Made by a program: the position numbers and the translations under genes. This document shows positions 29,443 to 38,365 of a DNA stretch of 64,000 nt, piece by piece (the first letter of the stretch is position 1; each line of letters begins with the position of its first letter). This stretch comes from Pirellulales bacterium (GTDB lineage Bacteria; Planctomycetota; Planctomycetia; Pirellulales; JAEUIK01): contig JAIBBZ010000001.1 in NCBI GenBank assembly GCA_019694435.1, positions 248,001-312,000 of the forward strand, given 5' to 3'. Under the pieces are notes generated by a model. The model did no database searches and had not been told where the DNA came from. It saw only the letters and a program-made list of their open reading frames with translations.

Positions 29443-30321
29443 TCACACGATCCTGGCGCCGGGCTCCAGCACCAGGTTGTCGATCAGCCGCGTTCCGTGC
29501 ACGCGCACCGCGACCAGGGCCACCGTCCGCGCGTCGATCGTCGCGACCGGCGCCAGCGTCTCGCGATCGGCCAGCGCCAGATAGTCGATCTCGACCTGCG
29601 CGAGCCCGTCGTAAAGGGCCCGCATCCGCGCCAGCACCGCTTCCGGGCGCCGCTCGCCGGCCGCCACGAGGTCCGCGGCCAACTGCAGGCTGCGCGACAG
29701 AACGAGCGCCTTTTGACGCGCCTCGCCATCGAGATACGCGTTGCGCGAGCTCATGGCCAGGCCGTCCGGCTCGCGCACGATCGGGCAGACAATCACCTCG
29801 ATTGGCAAGTCGAAATCAGCCACCAGCCGCCGGATCAACAACGCCTGCTGAAAGTCCTTCTGGCCGAAATAAGCGCGGTCGGGCTGCACCCGGTTGAACA
29901 GCTTGAGCACCACCGTCGCCACGCCGCGAAAATGGCCGGGCCGACATTCGCCTTCGAGCGGCTCGGTCACGCCCCCGACCTCGACATACAGCGCATGTCC
30001 AGGGCCGTACATCGCGTCGGCGGCCGGCGCGTAAACCAGGTCGGCACCGTGGCCGGCAAGCTTGCGGCAATCGCTGGCCAGCTCGCGCGGATACTTGGTG
30101 AAGTCTTCGTGCGGGCCAAACTGCGTGGGGTTCACGAAGATGCTGACCACGACGAATTCGCAATCGCGCCGCGCCGCTTCCACCAGGCTGACGTGCCCGG
30201 CATGCAGCGCCCCCATGGTCGGCACACAGCCGACGCGGCGTCCCGCCTGCCGCGCTGCCTGCACCGCGGCGCGCAGCGCCGGCAGCTCGTGCACCACCTC
30301 GGGCAGCTCTCGCTCGCTCAC
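29443..30321 (-). CDS. panC: Pantothenate synthetase
   Basis: The 292-residue cytosolic enzyme condenses pantoate and beta-alanine with ATP to pantothenate, feeding CoA synthesis. Motifs: VPTMGALHAGHVSLVEAARR (HIGH-like), VVSIFVNPTQFGPHEDFTKY, RPGHFRGVATVVLKLFN, FGQKDFQQALLIRRL, VREPDGLAMSSRNAYL. GTG 30321 is chosen because AGGG lies 8 bases upstream and it begins 17 bp after the folK stop. Longer in-frame extensions would overlap folK and have no similarity. folK-panC linkage is common in bacteria. Confidence 0.95.
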   Translation of the reverse strand: MSERELPEVVHELPALRAAVQAARQAGRRVGCVPTMGALHAGHVSLVEAARRDCEFVVVSIFVNPTQFGPHEDFTKYPRELASDCRKLAGHGADLVYAPAADAMYGPGHALYVEVGGVTEPLEGECRPGHFRGVATVVLKLFNRVQPDRAYFGQKDFQQALLIRRLVADFDLPIEVIVCPIVREPDGLAMSSRNAYLDGEARQKALVLSRSLQLAADLVAAGERRPEAVLARMRALYDGLAQVEIDYLALADRETLAPVATIDARTVALVAVRVHGTRLIDNLVLEPGARIV

Positions 30322-30338
30322 TTGCACCACCCTGCGTC

Positions 30339-31184
30339 TCAGCTCTCCGGCACGGCCGCCTGCAGCGCGGCCACGAGTTCGATCACGGCTTGCTCGCGTT
30401 CTCCGGGCGCCAATCGTAACAGCGGCCCCGGGGCGCGCAACACCCCAGCCTGATCGACCACCAACGGCACCGCGTTCGCCGCCGGCGCATCGGCCACGAA
30501 CGCGCACAGCACCGGCCAGCACCGCTCATCCGCGGGCAAGTCCGCTGAGGCGCCCGGCCGCCAATCGCTGCACAGCGACCAGCGATCGACGCCGCTAGCA
30601 TCGGACCAGCTTCCCACTTCGGCAACGGCAACGTGCCGGCCTCCGATGGCCGCCGCGGCTCGTTCGGCCAATTCTTCGCATTCGGTGCGCGTGGGGCCAA
30701 TCACGGCCGCCCAACGGGGACGCCGATCGAGTGCCGCGCGCAGCTCGTCTAGCGACTGCCGGCAAACGGGATGCAGCATCTCGGCCGCCACCTCGCACGC
30801 CGGATCGAGCACGAATCGCCGGAACGACATCCGCGGATGCGGCACTTCCAACCGCGGCGTCTCAATCACCACATCGCCATAGAGCAGCAAATCCAGGTCG
30901 AGCGTGCGCGGTGCCCAACGCCGGTCGCGCGTGCGCCCCAGCCGCTGTTCCACGACTTGCAGTCGCCCGAGCAACTCGTGCGGCGTCAGACTGGTCTCGG
31001 CCACGAGCGCGCCATTGAGAAACTCGCTCTGTGGAGCGGTCCCCCCCACGCCGCGCGTCGCCCACCACCGGCTGCATGCCAGGACGCGCAGCCCGGGCAC
31101 TTCCTCGCAGGCGGCAACGGCAGCGTCGAGCGTGGCCGAGCGGTCTCCCAGGCTCGATCCAAGGGCCACCAGGGCGCGAATCAT
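30339..31184 (-). CDS. folK: HPPK (6-hydroxymethyl-dihydropterin pyrophosphokinase) with C-terminal extension
   Basis: Residues 1 to about 160 are a normal HPPK: VALGSSLGDRSATLDAAV, APQSEFLNGALVAET, RWAPRTLDLDLLLYGDVV and VPHPRMSFRRFVLDPACEV. The enzyme transfers pyrophosphate from ATP to hydroxymethyl-dihydropterin in folate synthesis. The protein is 281 residues, about 120 longer than usual. The tail (RWAAVIGPTRTECEELAERA, then CSDWRPGASADLPADERCWP) has no family I recognise. It leads the folK-panC-lgt cluster. Confidence 0.9.
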   Translation of the reverse strand: MIRALVALGSSLGDRSATLDAAVAACEEVPGLRVLACSRWWATRGVGGTAPQSEFLNGALVAETSLTPHELLGRLQVVEQRLGRTRDRRWAPRTLDLDLLLYGDVVIETPRLEVPHPRMSFRRFVLDPACEVAAEMLHPVCRQSLDELRAALDRRPRWAAVIGPTRTECEELAERAAAAIGGRHVAVAEVGSWSDASGVDRWSLCSDWRPGASADLPADERCWPVLCAFVADAPAANAVPLVVDQAGVLRAPGPLLRLAPGEREQAVIELVAALQAAVPES

Positions 31185-31807
31185 CGCGACAGCCGCCCGA
31201 TCTCAAGAGACGCGCGCCTGAACCTCGTCAGGGTCAGGCAAAAAGAACTCAGGGGGAGCATCCATACCACGGGAGCGAAGGATCGCTTCCGCCGACTGCC
31301 GTCCCTTGCTCCGGCCCCCCAAGCTTTTCGCTCGAAGAACAGTGGCTCGCGTCGCCCGCGCCTCGGCGGGCTCGCTCCTTGCGGAGCAAACCTCGCGGCA
31401 CATCCAGGGGCCACGCTCCCTGCATCCAGGGACCGACAGTCGTTGCGGGCGCATCGCGAGCGCCACGTTACCGCTTCCCGCAGTCCTCGCGAGGACTGCG
31501 AAAGCCGTAACCGTTCGCCAAACAACCCGCAATATTCGTTATCAAAAACCGCACACTCGGGCGCGGTCTTCGGCGTAACTCAAACCTGTCGTGAGCGTCG
31601 GGTCGTATTGTCTAGCGCTGGTCAACGTTGTCAAGAATCCGTTTGCCAGAAAAAACTTACGTGCAGAAAAATTGCTGTCGCGGCCTTGCAATCGGCGCGT
31701 CGTGCGTTCCCTCGGCGCACTGTGCGGCAGTGGCCGCACGCTCGCTCGCGATTCGTTTACACGACTGGTATACGAATTGAACCCTAACAATCGGCGCGCT
31801 ATGTGAG
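31185..31807. other. Long intergenic region with a large inverted repeat
   Basis: About 620 bp between folK and the nitrilase gene. No open frame here looks like a protein. The region includes a 45-bp near-perfect inverted repeat (31467-31511). The part from 31560 to 31800 is clearly richer in A/T and must carry the promoter of folK or a 3' end of the nitrilase transcript. Confidence 0.4.
31467..31511. repeat. 45-bp inverted repeat with perfect 22-bp core palindrome
   Basis: Bases 31479-31500 form a perfect 22-bp palindrome (half-site CGCAGTCCTCG). The arms extend to GTTACCGCTTCC on the left and AAAGCCGTAAC on the right with one mismatch and a one-base offset, giving arms of about 22 nt. It could form a cruciform or strong RNA hairpin. 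No T-run follows on either strand, so it is not a simple terminator. Confidence 0.6.
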
Positions 31808-32644
31808 TCAGTTCGCGCCGTCGATCGATCGAGTGGCCGAGATGCGTCGATGCCGCAGCGCCGGGAGCCGCTCGCGGATGCTCGCCTGCCGCGCCAGGTC
31901 GATCTCGGCGATCGCCAGACCGACGCCGTCGCCCGCGCAGGCCAGCACCGTCCCCCAAGGGTCGACGATGGCCGACCGGCCGAAAGTCGCCGGGCCGGCC
32001 GGGTGACTGCCGTGCTGATTCGCGGCGATCACAAACAGTTGATTCTCAAGGGCCCGGGCCCGCAGCAGCACCTCCCAATGATCGCGGCCGGTGCCCTCGG
32101 CAAAGGCGCTGGGCACGGTCAGCAGCTCGGCTCCCCGATCGACCAAGGCCCGAAACAACTCGGGAAACCGCAGGTCGTAGCAAATCGACTGCCCGAGCTT
32201 TCCCAGCGGCGTTTCGGTCACGCTCAGCCGGTCGCCGGGCGACACATAATCGCTTTCGCGATAACAGACCCTGCCAGGCACATCCACGTCGAACAAATGC
32301 AGCTTGCGATAGCTGGCCACGCGCTCGCCCTGCGCATCGAATACCAGGCTGGTATTGAATATCTTGCCGGGCACGTCGGACGGTTCGCCGATGCTGCCCG
32401 CCACGAGCACGATCTGCAGTCGCCGGGCGAGCGCCGCCAGCCGCGCGGCTGCCCGGTCGAACCATTCCCCGGCGATCGCGACCATTTCGGCGGCGGGGGC
32501 CAGGGCGAGAAACATCTCCGGGAGCACGACCAATTGCGCCCCGCGCCGCTGCGCTTCGCCGGCCAGCGCTTCCGCCACGGCCAGGTTTGCCGCGGGGTCT
32601 GCCTGCGAATTCATTTGCACGGCCGCCGCGAGCAAGCGTTCCAT
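31808..32644 (-). CDS. Carbon-nitrogen hydrolase (Nit1/deaminated glutathione amidase-like)
   Basis: The 278-residue protein has the Glu-Lys-Cys triad of the nitrilase superfamily: Glu43 in LVVLPEMFLAL, Lys114 in SYRKLHLFDV, Cys155 in GQSICYDLRFPELFR. The LHLFDVDVPG and SICYDLRFPELF wording matches the Nit1/YbeM branch, which repairs deaminated glutathione. It lies 130 bp downstream of the toroid-methyltransferase gene on the same strand. The amidase call is firm; the glutathione role is by family. Confidence 0.88.
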   Translation of the reverse strand: MERLLAAAVQMNSQADPAANLAVAEALAGEAQRRGAQLVVLPEMFLALAPAAEMVAIAGEWFDRAAARLAALARRLQIVLVAGSIGEPSDVPGKIFNTSLVFDAQGERVASYRKLHLFDVDVPGRVCYRESDYVSPGDRLSVTETPLGKLGQSICYDLRFPELFRALVDRGAELLTVPSAFAEGTGRDHWEVLLRARALENQLFVIAANQHGSHPAGPATFGRSAIVDPWGTVLACAGDGVGLAIAEIDLARQASIRERLPALRHRRISATRSIDGAN

Positions 32645-32774
32645 GATCCTGGCACCTCACTGGAGAACCGAAGACGGCGCCGCAACTGGACCGGCGCGGC
32701 GCAGCAGGCGCTTCACTGTAGCCGAGATCGCCCAGCGCGGCAGTGTGCAAGCGCCCTGCCGCCGCGCGGCGCGG

Positions 32775-34460
32775 TCATGCGGCGCGCCGCCGCGGCGCGC
32801 CGCGATCGGTCGAAGGGTCGATGCCGACGTCGGCCGCCGCGCGTTTGCGGCCGGTCCACGCCCAGAACAGTCCACGGCCCTCGCCGCGCGGACCGTGCTC
32901 CAGCGGCCGCGCAGTTACGTCGTCGCAATACCGCGCGAGCCATTGGCTCAACTCGCCGGGCACGAACCACCGTTCCCACGACGCATGTTCGCTCGCCCGC
33001 CAGCACGCGGCGTCCTTGTCGATCACCAACACGCTGCCGCCGGGGCGCACGATGCGGCACATTTCGGCCACCGCACGTTCGGGCAGCAACGCGTGCTCGA
33101 GCGATTCGACGGCCAACACCGCGTCGAATTCGCCGTCGTGCGCCGGCGCGCGTAACAGGCTGCCCACGCGTCGCTCGGTAGCGCCCTGGACGGAATTCAA
33201 CAGTTCGGGGCTCAGATCCATCGCCGCAACCGCCATTCGCGGCCGCGCCTCGCGCAGCAGCGCCAGGTAACGCCCACGGCCGCAGCCCAGGTCGGCCACG
33301 CGTGCCGTCGGGGCCAGTTGTGCGCTCCAGGCCAGCACCGCCGCGGCACGGCCGTCGCGCGGATCGATCTTCGACGGTATGGCTTCGGCAGCCGCCGCGA
33401 ACTCGGCCTCGACCCGCGCGTGCACCGCGTCGAGCAGCGCCAGCGCCGCACCGGTGACCGCACGGCCCGGAAAGTAATTCGCCTGCCAGCCCCAACTGCC
33501 CGGCAAGGCACCGCCCGGCAACTGATGCGTCACGAGCGCTGCGAGCGCCGCGTCGGCGCGCGCGACCTGTCCCAACCGCGCCCAGACTTGTGCCGCCAGT
33601 GCCAAGCCAGGCGCCGAGGTCCAGCGTACGTCGCGTCGCGCACGGAGCGAACCGTCGCGCCCCATCGCGGCGACCAGCGGCAGCATGGCGGTCTTGGCCA
33701 AGGTGTGCATCCGCATCTGCACCAACGCCAGCACCAGCCAAAGACCCAAATGGGTCGGCATCTGCCAGGCCGTCACATCGTGCGTGCGCAACAACCGGCT
33801 CACCAGCCGCTCGCCCGCCACGCGCCAGCGCGGCTCGCCGGCCCGCTCGGCCGCGGCCAACAGCGCCGGCGCCCACGCCAGATGGATCGTCGGGTGCGCC
33901 CAGGAGTCGATCGCGCCCCCTTGTCGCTTGGGCAGCAGCAGCCGGCCGCGCAGATCGACGCGCGCGGCGAGGAACGCGGCCGCGCGCTGCCAACTCTCCT
34001 GGCACGGGAACCAATCGCCGGCCGCCAGCGCGGCTTCGACCAGCCAGCCCGTGTTCACGAGCGAAACGACTTGACCGGTCGCATCGGGCAGCGCGCCGTC
34101 GGGTCGCTGCAGCCCCACGAGCGACTCGGCCAGCGCCCGGGCCAGTTTTTGCTCGCCGAAGGTGCTCAGCGTGGCCAGTGCCCGGGCCGTCGTACCGGGA
34201 CACACGACCGGGTCGCCCAATCCCGGTGCGTAGCTTTGCGCCAGCCCGCGCGGCGTGGCGAATTTGCGCAGCCAATCGAGCGCTCGATCGGCAGCACCGG
34301 CCAGATCAACCGCGGCACCGTGCCAACGTCGTGCAGAGTGCCACGCGCGGCGCCACAGGCTCGCCTGCTTGAACTCCCGGGCCGCCTCCGCGTCCCACGC
34401 GGTCGCAGGATCGCCAAACGACAGCAAAACGACACCGTCGTCCCCAACGGCTTCGGTCAT
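32775..34460 (-). CDS. Alpha-toroid (terpene-cyclase-like) and SAM methyltransferase fusion protein
   Basis: The protein has 561 residues from ATG 34460, seven bases after AGGGAG. Residues 60-350 are helical repeats with QW/toroid-like motifs (GLQRPDGALPDATGQ, HQLPGGALPGSWGWQ). Residues 380-510 are a class I methyltransferase: motif I VADLGCGRGRYLAL, acidic end AAMDLSP, FDAVLAVESLEHALLP and IVRPGGSVLVIDKDA. The toroid half lacks an obvious DxDD or DxTA acid motif, so it may bind rather than cyclise a ligand. Both the substrate and the relation to the downstream nitrilase are unknown. Confidence 0.75.
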   Translation of the reverse strand: MTEAVGDDGVVLLSFGDPATAWDAEAAREFKQASLWRRAWHSARRWHGAAVDLAGAADRALDWLRKFATPRGLAQSYAPGLGDPVVCPGTTARALATLSTFGEQKLARALAESLVGLQRPDGALPDATGQVVSLVNTGWLVEAALAAGDWFPCQESWQRAAAFLAARVDLRGRLLLPKRQGGAIDSWAHPTIHLAWAPALLAAAERAGEPRWRVAGERLVSRLLRTHDVTAWQMPTHLGLWLVLALVQMRMHTLAKTAMLPLVAAMGRDGSLRARRDVRWTSAPGLALAAQVWARLGQVARADAALAALVTHQLPGGALPGSWGWQANYFPGRAVTGAALALLDAVHARVEAEFAAAAEAIPSKIDPRDGRAAAVLAWSAQLAPTARVADLGCGRGRYLALLREARPRMAVAAMDLSPELLNSVQGATERRVGSLLRAPAHDGEFDAVLAVESLEHALLPERAVAEMCRIVRPGGSVLVIDKDAACWRASEHASWERWFVPGELSQWLARYCDDVTARPLEHGPRGEGRGLFWAWTGRKRAAADVGIDPSTDRGAPRRRAA

Positions 34461-34642
34461 GCGTGGCTCCCTTGCGCTACGCGGTCGAACATCGGCTTCC
34501 CTGCCGTGCCGCGGGCCGATTATGGCGCGACGGAGCGCGTGCAACCAACGTCACTTGAGCGCCGCGGACACGGCCGGCACTGCGCGGCCGTCAACGCCGT
34601 AAGCTGGGCGAGCGCGTGCCTGCGCGGCTATGCTAGCAAGCG

Positions 34643-34981
34643 ATGGCCGTACCCCCACAACCCGAGTATCTGCAAGTCGTCACGACGCTGCCCGACCAGG
34701 CGGCCGCCGAGCAATTGGCCCGGCTGCTCGTCGATCGCCGGCTCGCGGCCTGCGCGCAGATCTCCGGCCCGTTGACGAGCATCTATCGCTGGCAAGGCGC
34801 AATCGAAAACGCCAGCGAATGGCAGCTCGTCCTGAAGACGCGGCGCGCGTTGTACGACGAGCTGGCCCGGGCAATCGTCGCCGCGCACCCTTACGAAGTG
34901 CCCGAGGTGCTGGCCTTCCCAATCATCGCCGGGCACGCGGCCTACTTGGACTGGGTTTCCGTCGAGACCACGCCGGGATAG
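34643..34981 (+). CDS. cutA: Divalent-cation tolerance protein CutA
   Basis: The 112-residue protein has the CutA1 pattern: VVTTLPDQAAAEQLARLLVD, RLAACAQISGPLTSIYRWQG, EWQLVLKTRRALYDEL and AAHPYEVPEVLAFPI. CutA forms very stable cytosolic trimers linked to metal tolerance, although the mechanism remains unclear. Its 3' end overlaps the convergent esterase gene by 40 bp. Confidence 0.95.
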   Translation: MAVPPQPEYLQVVTTLPDQAAAEQLARLLVDRRLAACAQISGPLTSIYRWQGAIENASEWQLVLKTRRALYDELARAIVAAHPYEVPEVLAFPIIAGHAAYLDWVSVETTPG

Positions 34982-35838
34982 TCGCGCCACAGCCAGCGCA
35001 GCGAGTCGGGCAGGATGGCCCCGCCGTGCTTGCCGTTGTGGCCTTCCTCGCCAAACTCGAAGCGATAGTCGTACTTGGCGAACTTCAGCGCCGCGGCCAT
35101 CTCCTGGTTGGCCAGGGGCCAATTGCCGTGCTCGTTGTCCAAGTCCTGCGCACCGCCTTGCAGGAACACGCGAATCGGCTTCGGCGGCGTTTTGCGCACC
35201 AGCGCCGGATAGACATGGCCGCCACGGATGTTCGTGAAGCTGCCGACGTGGCTAAGCACTTTGCTGAACGCGTCGGGCCGTTCCCAGGCCACGGTCCAGG
35301 CGCAGATGCCTCCCGAGCTGATCCCGCAGATCGCCCGGCCGGCCGCCTGGTCGGTCAACCGGTATTGCTTGGCGACCTCAGGCAATATCTCCTCGAGCAG
35401 GAACCGCGCGTACTGATCGCTCAGCGTGTCGTACTCGAAGCTGCGGTTCCTGGTCGGCTCGCCGCCGGGCTGCTTCGGCGGAATCACACCGGGGTTGATG
35501 AAGATGCCGATCGTGACCGGCATCTCTTTGCGGTGGATCAGGTTGTCGAACACCACCGGCACGCGGAAATCGCGCTCTTCGTTCACGTACCATTCGCCGT
35601 CCTGGAAGACCATCACGCACGCCGGCTGCTGGCCGTCGTATTGCGCCGGCACGTACAACCACCAGTCGCGCTCGGTGCCGGCGAACACGTTACTCTTCCA
35701 GGTGTGCTTGGTCACGGTGCCGCGCGGCACACCTTCGTGACGCTGCGAGTCGGCCCCCAGTTCGTAGGTCGCCGCTCGCGTCATTCGAGGCTGTCCCAGC
35801 AATCCGGCCAACACCGCCACCCAAATCGCGCCGCGCAT
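34942..35838 (-). CDS. Secreted esterase (alpha/beta hydrolase, esterase D/enterochelin esterase-like)
   Basis: The 298-residue protein has a short signal peptide (AIWVAVLAGLLGQPRMTRA). The esterase-D/Fes-like body contains ERDWWLYVPAQYDGQQPACV, VMVFQDGEWYVNEERDFRVP, the nucleophile elbow CGISSGGICAWT and a C-terminal His in GEEGHNGKHGGAILP. It probably cleaves an ester outside the cytoplasm. It is divergent from the sulfatase at 36012, so the two could act on the same polysaccharide (inference). Confidence 0.85.
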   Translation of the reverse strand: MRGAIWVAVLAGLLGQPRMTRAATYELGADSQRHEGVPRGTVTKHTWKSNVFAGTERDWWLYVPAQYDGQQPACVMVFQDGEWYVNEERDFRVPVVFDNLIHRKEMPVTIGIFINPGVIPPKQPGGEPTRNRSFEYDTLSDQYARFLLEEILPEVAKQYRLTDQAAGRAICGISSGGICAWTVAWERPDAFSKVLSHVGSFTNIRGGHVYPALVRKTPPKPIRVFLQGGAQDLDNEHGNWPLANQEMAAALKFAKYDYRFEFGEEGHNGKHGGAILPDSLRWLWRDYPGVVSTETQSK

Positions 35839-36011
35839 CGATTACTCTCCCCGGAGTGGTACTCTTGCCCAAGCGACCGTCGAGCTTAGCCCGCGCCGGC
35901 GCCGATTGCCAACGCCCCGGCTCGCCCCGCGCGGCGCGTCGGGCTATGCTCTCAAGCGCCGTCGATCGCCCCGTCCTGGTTCGAGCTCATCGTTTGTCGA
36001 GGATACCGGTC

Positions 36012-37502
36012 ATGCTGCGTACCGCCTGGCTGCCGATGCTCGCCGTCGCCCTGGCCCTGTTCGTCGAGCCCGTCGCTGCCGCCGAAGCGCGGCCGAACAT
36101 CCTGTTCATTTTCTCCGACGACCACGCCGCCCAGGCGATCAGCGCCTACGGCTCGAAGCTGATCCAGACGCCGCACCTCGACCGTCTGGCCCAAGAAGGG
36201 ATGATCTTTCGCAACTGCTTCTGCACGAACTCGATCTGCGCGCCCAGCCGTGCCGTGGTGCTGACCGGCAAGCACAGCCATCTCAACGGAGTGCTCGACA
36301 ACAGCAAGCGGTTCGACGGCAATCAACCGAACGTCGCCAAGTTGCTGCGCGCCGCCGGCTATCAAACGGCCCTGATCGGCAAATGGCACCTCAAGAGCGA
36401 CCCCACCGGCTTCGACCAATGGGCCGTGTTGTCGGGCGCCGGCGGCCAAGGCACCTATTACAACCCAGAATTCAAAACCGATCACGGGCCCGAAAAGATC
36501 GCCGGCTATACGACCCAGATCATCACCGACCGCGCGCTCGACTGGCTCCAACAGCAGCGTGATCCGGCGAAGCCGTTCTTTCTTTGCTACTGGCACAAGG
36601 CCCCGCATCGCGAATGGACCCCTGGTCCCGAATACTACGGCCGGTTTCGCGACGATCTGCCCGAGCCGCCGACATTGTTCGACGACTACGCCGGGCGCAC
36701 GACCGCGGCCCGGCAACAGGAAATGATGATTGCCCGCGATCTCAACGAGGTCGATCTCAAGCTCAAGCCGCTGGGCAACCTCACGCCCGACGAGCGCGCC
36801 GCCTGGGACGCCGCCTACAAGGCCGATAACGAGAAGTTCCGCGCCGCGCCGCCCGAGGGCCAGGCGCTCGTGCGTTGGAAGTACCAGCGCTACATCAAGG
36901 ACTATCTGCGCTGTGTCGCGGCCGTCGACGACGCGGTCGGCCGCGTACTCGACTATCTCGACCGCACCGGATTGGCCGACAACACGCTCGTGGTCTACAG
37001 CTCCGACCAGGGCTTCTTCCTCGGCGAACACGGCTGGTTCGACAAGCGCTGGATGTACGAGGAGTCGTTGCGGATGCCGCTGTTGGTCCGCTGGCCCGGC
37101 CAGGTCAAGCCAGGCAGCGAAGACACGCACCTGGTCCAGAATCTCGATTTTGCCGAGACGTTTCTAGCCGCCGCCGGTGCCGCCGTGCCCGACGACATGC
37201 AGGGGGCCAGCCTGCTGCCCCTGTTGCGCGGCGAGTCGCCGGCCGATTGGCGGCAATCGATCTACTATCAGTACTACGAGTTCCCGGCCGTCCACATGGT
37301 GCAGCCGCACTATGGCGTGCGCACCGCGACGCACAAGCTGATCCGCTACCCGGGCCTCGACGAGTGGGAACTATTCGACCTGCAAGCCGATCCCGACGAG
37401 CTGTCGAGTGTCTACGGCCAGCCGGCCGTTGCGGAAATCCAGGCCCAGCTCACCGCCGAGCTGGCCCGACTGCGCCAGTCTTACCACGTGCCCGAGAAAT
37501 AA
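36012..37502 (+). CDS. Sulfatase, secreted
   Basis: The protein has 496 residues from ATG 36012, behind GAGGAT. A signal peptide (LPMLAVALALFVEPVAAAEA) is followed by RPNILFIFSDDHAAQAISAY (Asp36/Asp37) and the formylglycine motif CAPSRAVVLTGK with Cys76. Later blocks are IGKWHLKSDPTGFDQW, VVYSSDQGFFLGEHGWFDKR and MYEESLRMPLLVRWPG. This is the iduronate-sulfatase-like type abundant in planctomycetes. Longer in-frame starts upstream are not supported. Confidence 0.93.
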   Translation: MLRTAWLPMLAVALALFVEPVAAAEARPNILFIFSDDHAAQAISAYGSKLIQTPHLDRLAQEGMIFRNCFCTNSICAPSRAVVLTGKHSHLNGVLDNSKRFDGNQPNVAKLLRAAGYQTALIGKWHLKSDPTGFDQWAVLSGAGGQGTYYNPEFKTDHGPEKIAGYTTQIITDRALDWLQQQRDPAKPFFLCYWHKAPHREWTPGPEYYGRFRDDLPEPPTLFDDYAGRTTAARQQEMMIARDLNEVDLKLKPLGNLTPDERAAWDAAYKADNEKFRAAPPEGQALVRWKYQRYIKDYLRCVAAVDDAVGRVLDYLDRTGLADNTLVVYSSDQGFFLGEHGWFDKRWMYEESLRMPLLVRWPGQVKPGSEDTHLVQNLDFAETFLAAAGAAVPDDMQGASLLPLLRGESPADWRQSIYYQYYEFPAVHMVQPHYGVRTATHKLIRYPGLDEWELFDLQADPDELSSVYGQPAVAEIQAQLTAELARLRQSYHVPEK

Positions 37503-37609
37503 AATGAAACGACCCCCGGCCGTGGCCACGGTCAGGGGTCGATCGTCAACCGGTTACCGGTCGTCGCGGACACGGCACATGCCCGCGCCGCGTGCTCCCG
37601 CGTCACTCG

Positions 37610-37990
37610 CTACCGACAGCGGCAACAAGGCGCGGGATAGTGGTGATGATGCGCTGGTGTTCCCTGCATGGTGGCCGCCGGTTGCGGCGCGGCCGTCGGC
37701 GCCGACGGGTCGACCGAGAAACTCTGCCGGGTCGAGGGCGCTTGCGCCACCGTTGCCGGCGCGGCCGGAGCGACCCGCACCACCATCGGCGTCGTGGTCG
37801 AATACGACCGCGGATAAGCGCGGTTGGCATACGAACCACGGCCTCGATTGGCGTCCATCATCCGCGGATACGCACCGCGCATCTTGGCGCCCGCATCACG
37901 CATTCCGAATTGCTGTTGAGCCAGGGCCGACGATCCCAACATCCCCCCAAGCAACAGCGCCCCGCAAGCGATCCAAACGTTCCTCCACAT
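37610..37990 (-). CDS. Small secreted protein with His/Cys-rich C-terminus
   Basis: The 126-residue protein starts at ATG 37990. A clear signal peptide (WIACGALLLGGMLGSSALAQ) precedes an Arg/Tyr/Asn-rich middle (MRDAGAKMRGAYPRMMDANR), a Val/Pro/Ala/Thr linker, and a tail reading HHHHYPAPCCRCR. Four histidines and three cysteines at the very end suggest metal binding. No family is recognised. It sits alone, convergent with the sulfatase. Confidence 0.6.
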   Translation of the reverse strand: MWRNVWIACGALLLGGMLGSSALAQQQFGMRDAGAKMRGAYPRMMDANRGRGSYANRAYPRSYSTTTPMVVRVAPAAPATVAQAPSTRQSFSVDPSAPTAAPQPAATMQGTPAHHHHYPAPCCRCR

Positions 37991-38365
37991 AACCCAACCG
38001 CCTTTCTGAGAAGTTGCCCCATTGAGAGCAGAACCTTGCCAGTGACCGAGGGCGCAATGCGTCGCAGAACGGCGACAGACGAACGCGCGGTGCAAGAACA
38101 CCGATAGACAAGCCGGCCACGCACCCAGAAATGCGGGCCTCGACCATCACCCCACCGGGCCAACGACCCGGGGCGATACGCCAGGACGCAAACAACTCGA
38201 CGACCCCCAGGTAGTCGAGCCCCTCGAGCTATCGACCATTATTTTTCGCCCCCGGGAGTCGAACAAGCACAGACTGGGGGAACGGCCGTTAAATAGTCTT
38301 CAGCTAGGCTTCGCCGGCCGGGGAAATTACCCATACAGCGGCAAGGGGAAGGTGATCGACCGCGT
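37991..38365. other. Intergenic region, no gene seen
   Basis: About 375 bp. It contains GC-rich short inverted repeats (for example around 38210-38240) and an ATTATTTTT tract at 38239-38247. It should include the promoter of the small secreted protein. A tRNA-like GTTCGACTCCC on the reverse strand near 38260 does not have a matching stem. Confidence 0.35.

Noticed and set aside
31542..31958. Reverse frame overlapping the end of the nitrilase gene
   Set aside because: Half of it overlaps the nitrilase in another frame and the rest has no protein-like pattern.
37510..37541. CGACCCC...GGGGTCG hairpin after the sulfatase as a terminator
   Set aside because: The stem is real but no T-run follows on either strand, so a rho-independent terminator is not supported.
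38200..38280. tRNA- or tmRNA-like T-loop GTTCGACTCCC on the reverse strand
   Set aside because: The flanking bases do not form a T-stem and no acceptor or anticodon arm was found.
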